Below are positions 60,853 to 64,000 of a stretch of 64,000 nucleotides of DNA, in pieces. The notes under the pieces were generated by a model, which saw only the letters and a list, made by a program, of their open reading frames with translations, did no database searches and was not told the origin of the DNA. Made by a program: the position numbers and the translations under genes. Position 1 is the first letter of the stretch. The number at the start of each line of letters is the position of its first letter. Origin of the DNA: an uncultured Bacteroidota bacterium (lineage in GTDB: Bacteria; Bacteroidota; Bacteroidia; Bacteroidales; P3); the NCBI GenBank assembly GCA_902791695.1, contig CADAWR010000010.1, forward strand, positions 1-64,000, in the 5' to 3' direction.

Positions 60853-61833
60853 TTAGTATTTCATGTCATCCCATCCGAATGGGTGTGGTGCCAGCGGCAT
60901 CTTGGCCAGCGGATGGTAGTCGCCTTTCAAACCAATTGGTGTCGAATGGCGTATGTCGCTCACTATCTGTATGCAATTGCGTGCCTCACTGATACGGAAG
61001 CCTCTGCCGGCAAGTATCTCTTGGTAGCTCTTGGTGTGCAACTCAGTGAATCCTTGGCTGAACTCAAACTCGTCACCGTCAATCATGATGGTACGGTAGG
61101 TACGCTTTTCACCTTGAACGGCATTTGGAGGCAGGCAGGCAGCATTGATGCTTAAGAAGTAGCGTACTCTTGCATTCTTCAGACGCAGGAAGCCGGCCAC
61201 GCGGTCGTGACTCATTACGTGTACAATATTCTCTTCCACTGGGCCGAATATCCATTGCAGCATGTCATAGAAGTGCACTCCAATGTTGGTGGCCACGCCG
61301 CCGCTCTTGTGCACATCACCTTTCCACGACGAATAGTACCACTTGCCGCGCGAGGTGATATAGGTCAAGTCAACATCATAGACCTTGTCCTTGGGGCCTT
61401 CGTCGACCTTTTTCTTCAATGCCACAATGGAATCGTGCAGACGCAGCTGCAGAATGGTGTAGGCTTGATGTCCGGTCTCTTTCTCCAGCTCTATGAGATT
61501 GTCAATGTTGTAGGGGTTCAGCACAAGCGGCTTCTCACAAATGACATTGCAGCCTAGCCGCAGGCCGTATCTAATAAATGCATCGTGTGTATAGTTCGGT
61601 GTGCAGATGCTGAGCCACTGTAGCGGATTGTCGGTGCGCTGCTGTTTCGAGCAGTAGCGGTCAAACTGCTCTTGTTCTGTGAAGAAACAGCAATCGGGGA
61701 ATGAGCTGTCCAGTCGTCCCACACTGTCGAATTTGTCGTATGCTGCCAGCAGGTCGTTGCCGGTATCGGCAATGGCTTTCAAATGTCGTGGGGCAATATA
61801 TCCTGCTGCCCCTATAAGTGCAAAGTTTGCCAT
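60853..61833 (-). CDS. Gfo/Idh/MocA oxidoreductase (WbpB/WlbA-like)
   Basis: This NAD-dependent dehydrogenase has 326 residues. The Rossmann fold starts FALIGAAGYIAPRHLKAI; NVICEKPLVLNPYNID holds the conserved Glu-Lys-Pro. The stretch DKFDSVGRLDSSFPDCCFF is characteristic of WbpB/WlbA, which oxidises C3 of UDP-GlcNAcA and couples NAD recycling to 2-oxoglutarate. The gene lies between the dehydrogenase and aminotransferase of the same route. Confidence 0.88.
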   Translation of the reverse strand: MANFALIGAAGYIAPRHLKAIADTGNDLLAAYDKFDSVGRLDSSFPDCCFFTEQEQFDRYCSKQQRTDNPLQWLSICTPNYTHDAFIRYGLRLGCNVICEKPLVLNPYNIDNLIELEKETGHQAYTILQLRLHDSIVALKKKVDEGPKDKVYDVDLTYITSRGKWYYSSWKGDVHKSGGVATNIGVHFYDMLQWIFGPVEENIVHVMSHDRVAGFLRLKNARVRYFLSINAACLPPNAVQGEKRTYRTIMIDGDEFEFSQGFTELHTKSYQEILAGRGFRISEARNCIQIVSDIRHSTPIGLKGDYHPLAKMPLAPHPFGWDDMKY

Positions 61834-61856
61834 AAATCTATTGACTTTTAATCATT

Positions 61857-63137
61857 CTACAGTCTTCCGTCCACCAGCTCTCTAGGCATGATGGCTTTCA
61901 CGTCGAAGATGACGTGGCTCTTCTCCAGCAGCTTATCGAAGTCTATCTCCATCTCGCGGAACTGACGGTGGGCCACTGCCACTATGGCGGCGCTATACTT
62001 GTCCTTAGGTAGTTCGTTGACGATATCTATGCCGTATTCATGCTTCACCTTCTCCGGCGATGCCCATGGGTCAAACACCGTGATGTCGGCATTATACTCC
62101 TGCAGGGCACGGTAGATGTCTATTACACGGGTGTTGCGCACATCGGGGCAGTTCTCCTTAAAGGTGAAGCCCATGATGATTATCTTCGAGCCCAGCACCT
62201 GTATGCCTTTCTTCAGCATCAGCTTTATGGTTTGGTCGGCCACGTAAGCGCCCATGCCGTCGTTCATGCGGCGCCCGGCAAGGATAATCTCGGGGTTGTA
62301 CCCCAATCGCTGTGCGCATTGGGCTAGGTAGTAGGGGTCCACCGATATGCAGTGGCCACCAACAAGGCCTGGGTTCATCTTTATGAAGTTCCACTTGGTG
62401 CCAGCGGCTTCCAGCACGTCATAGGTGTCTATGCCCATCAGGGTGAAAATCTTCGACAGTTCGTTGACAAAGGCAATGTTGATGTCTCTCTGGCTGTTCT
62501 CGATAACTTTGGCAGCTTCGGCCACCTTGATGCTCGGTGCCTTGTGGGTACCGTTGATGAGCACGGCGTTGTACACTTTGTCTATCAGTTCCGCCACTTC
62601 GGGAGTGGAACCGGATGTAATCTTCAGTATCTTCTCCACGGTATGTACCTTGTCGCCCGGATTGATGCGCTCAGGGCTGTAGCCAGCAAAGAAGTCTGTG
62701 TTATATTTCAGCCCTGACACTTTCTCCACCACCGGCAGGCACTCGTCTTCGGTCACACCTGGATACACTGTCGACTCATATACCACGATGTCACCTTTCG
62801 AAATCACTTTGCCAACCACCTCGCTGGCGCCGTACAGTGGCGTCAAGTCGGGGTTGTTGTTGCGGTCTACGGGTGTTGGCACTGCCACGACGTAGAAGTT
62901 ACAACTCTTGATGTCCTCCAGGTTTGCGGTGCAACGGAAGCCATGCTTGTTTATGGCTTCCTGCAGCAACTCGTCGCTCACCTCCAGTGTGGCGTCGTGT
63001 CCGCCCATTAGAGCCTTGACGCGCGCAGCGTTCATGTCGTAACCTACCGTGGGGAATTTTGTGGAAAACAATCTGGCCAAAGGCAGGCCCACATAGCCCA
63101 GTCCAATGACGGCAATACGAATGTCTTTTGTATCCAT
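61857..63137 (-). CDS. UDP-N-acetylglucosamine 6-dehydrogenase (WbpA-like)
   Basis: This nucleotide-sugar dehydrogenase has 426 residues when started at ATG 63137 (MDTKDIRIAVIGLGYVG); an open frame extends upstream to 63275 but would include the promoter, so the shorter form is preferred. The NAD-binding loop is IAVIGLGYVGLPLA, NPGLVGGHCISVDPYYLA carries the catalytic Cys, and KVIENSQRDINIAFVNELS is conserved. It oxidises UDP-GlcNAc at C6 to UDP-GlcNAcA, the first step of the pathway. The relatedness to UDP-GlcNAc-type enzymes (WbpA, TviB) is inferred from motifs and neighbours. Confidence 0.9.
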   Translation of the reverse strand: MDTKDIRIAVIGLGYVGLPLARLFSTKFPTVGYDMNAARVKALMGGHDATLEVSDELLQEAINKHGFRCTANLEDIKSCNFYVVAVPTPVDRNNNPDLTPLYGASEVVGKVISKGDIVVYESTVYPGVTEDECLPVVEKVSGLKYNTDFFAGYSPERINPGDKVHTVEKILKITSGSTPEVAELIDKVYNAVLINGTHKAPSIKVAEAAKVIENSQRDINIAFVNELSKIFTLMGIDTYDVLEAAGTKWNFIKMNPGLVGGHCISVDPYYLAQCAQRLGYNPEIILAGRRMNDGMGAYVADQTIKLMLKKGIQVLGSKIIIMGFTFKENCPDVRNTRVIDIYRALQEYNADITVFDPWASPEKVKHEYGIDIVNELPKDKYSAAIVAVAHRQFREMEIDFDKLLEKSHVIFDVKAIMPRELVDGRL

Positions 63138-63222
63138 ATAGTGTGATGTTATGTCTTTATTTGGCAGTTTGTCAATGTGTTGGGCGATATTGCCCTTTGT
63201 AATATATATTTTATTTCCTCTG

Positions 63223-63252
63223 CAAAAATACAAAAAAATCTGTGCATACAAA
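63223..63252 (-). promoter_or_regulatory. Promoter of the minus-strand polysaccharide operon
   Basis: Minus-strand TTTG (63252-63249) and TATTTTTG (63230-63223), 18 bp apart; the -7 box is an exact TAnnTTTG match. Transcription would start near 63216, about 80 nt before the wbpA-like ATG at 63137. Confidence 0.5.
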
Positions 63253-63269
63253 AAAAAGTTGTACTTTTG
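63239..63269 (+). promoter_or_regulatory. Promoter of the WecA-like gene
   Basis: TACTTTTG at 63262-63269 matches TAnnTTTG exactly. TCTG at 63239-63242 is a weak -33 box, 19 bp upstream. It overlaps the divergent minus-strand promoter, so the two directions may compete for polymerase. Confidence 0.45.
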
Positions 63270-63287
63270 CATCACAAAACATTAAAA

Positions 63288-64000
63288 ATGTTGACTATGT
63301 ATTACATTATTGCTACAGTCGCAATCATAGCCCTTGAGCTGCTTTATTTCTTTGTGGCCAAGAAGTTCCATATTGTAGACCGCCCCAACGAGCGTAGCTC
63401 CCACCACAAGGTGGTTCTCCTCGGTGCCGGCGTAATATTCTACCTTGCTATACTGTTCTACTCGTTAACCAACGGTATACCATACCCTAATTTCCTAATT
63501 GGACTCAGTGCCGTGGCCATCATCAGTTATATTGATGACTTGCGTCAGCTGCCTGCATGGCTGCGTCTTTTTGCCCAGCTTTTTGCAGTGTTTTTCAGTT
63601 TTTGGACTGACGTTAACACCATTGAAATATGGCAGATAGTGCTTCTGGTCATCGTTTTCTCAGGTATCCTGAATATCTATAATTTTATGGATGGCATCAA
63701 CGGGATGCTCGCCGCCTATTCACTCGTTGTCGTTGGTACATTGGGCTATATTGATCTCTTCGAGCACCGCTTCATTGAACTTGAGCTCATTGCAACAGTC
63801 ATCATCGCCATACTCGTCTTCGCATTCTTCAACTTCCGCACCAAGGCACGCTGCTTTTCCGGTGACGTGGGAAGCATCTCCATGGGCCTCATCATCCTTT
63901 TCCTCATTGTGCGCTATGTTCAGGCTTTGCCGGATAACGGAGAGAATGTCAGCCGCCTCTGCTTCATCATCGTATTCCTCGCCGACGGTGGCCTTACCAT
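63288..64000 (+). CDS. WecA/TagO/MraY-family phosphoglycosyltransferase (partial, runs off the window)
   Basis: The frame is open from ATG 63288 (or Met4 at 63297) to the end of the window, 237 full codons. The product is a polytopic membrane protein of the GT4 polyprenyl-phosphate transferase family. ISYIDDLRQLPAWLR holds the first Asp pair, NIYNFMDGINGMLAAY the second, and CFSGDVGSISMGL the third. Such enzymes start surface-glycan synthesis by moving a HexNAc-1-phosphate to undecaprenyl phosphate. It lies divergent from the wbpA-like gene and is the likely initiating transferase of the locus. Confidence 0.87.
   Translation, partial: MLTMYYIIATVAIIALELLYFFVAKKFHIVDRPNERSSHHKVVLLGAGVIFYLAILFYSLTNGIPYPNFLIGLSAVAIISYIDDLRQLPAWLRLFAQLFAVFFSFWTDVNTIEIWQIVLLVIVFSGILNIYNFMDGINGMLAAYSLVVVGTLGYIDLFEHRFIELELIATVIIAILVFAFFNFRTKARCFSGDVGSISMGLIILFLIVRYVQALPDNGENVSRLCFIIVFLADGGLT

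Overview
The window is a chromosomal segment of a moderately GC-rich member of the Bacteroidota, most likely order Bacteroidales. The evidence is a complete Bacteroidota-order dcw (division and cell wall) cluster, promoters of the TTTG / TAnnTTTG type, almost no Shine-Dalgarno sequences, a secreted protein with a type IX secretion C-terminal sorting domain, and a BatA-type protein. I cannot name the genus from sequence alone. No rRNA, tRNA, CRISPR array, phage or insertion sequence was recognised.

Layout. 1-131: tail of a probable outer-membrane barrel gene. 132-761: a gene-free stretch with hairpins, half of a palindromic repeat, a heptamer repeat and the mraZ promoter. 762-15822: dcw cluster mraZ-rsmH-ftsL-ftsI-murE-mraY-(murD remnant)-ftsW-murG-murC-ftsQ-ftsA-ftsZ. 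In the murD slot there is only a 176-residue protein resembling the MurD C-terminal domain, without the ATP-binding core. 15822-19158: EamA permease, mnmA, rsmE and a DUF4159 gene in the same direction. 19161-20384 (minus): manA behind a tiny lipoprotein. 20806-30888: a 1504-residue exported protein of unknown function, an EEP-family hydrolase, nth, a BatA-like protein and a NatAB-type ABC exporter. 31132-39929: recJ, a T9SS cargo protein, ettA, a CNNM/CBS protein and a Na/Pi cotransporter. 39926-45991 (minus): SGNH-like protein, MBOAT acyltransferase, acyl carrier protein and FkbH-type HAD protein, behind a pyruvate-carboxylase-B-like gene that lacks the biotin lysine. 46086-47003 (minus): a second EamA permease. 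47285-64000: a surface-polysaccharide region with Wzz-like, Wzy-like and Wzx-like genes, an O-antigen ligase, a D-lactate dehydrogenase-type flavoprotein, a WbpI-like epimerase, glycosyltransferases, a FemAB-like GNAT protein, a polysaccharide deacetylase, the WbpE/WbpB/WbpA set, and the start of a WecA/TagO-type initiating transferase.

How the genes fit together. The dcw genes make lipid II and the divisome. The right-hand quarter encodes synthesis (UDP-ManNAc3NAcA-type pathway), flipping, polymerisation and ligation of a surface glycan. The FkbH-ACP-MBOAT-SGNH cassette has the logic of the dlt system: an ACP is loaded in the cytoplasm, the acyl group is passed to a membrane acyltransferase, and a periplasmic partner completes the transfer. 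It is a candidate glyceryl-type modification system for a surface polymer.

Two repeat systems stand out. (1) Three palindromes of about 86-106 bp, each built from 11-bp modules around the centre ACGGTTTAAACCGT, plus one half copy. (2) Degenerate 7-bp tandem repeats placed exactly at gene-gene junctions. They usually put a stop codon in all three frames and end 1-2 nt before the next start codon.
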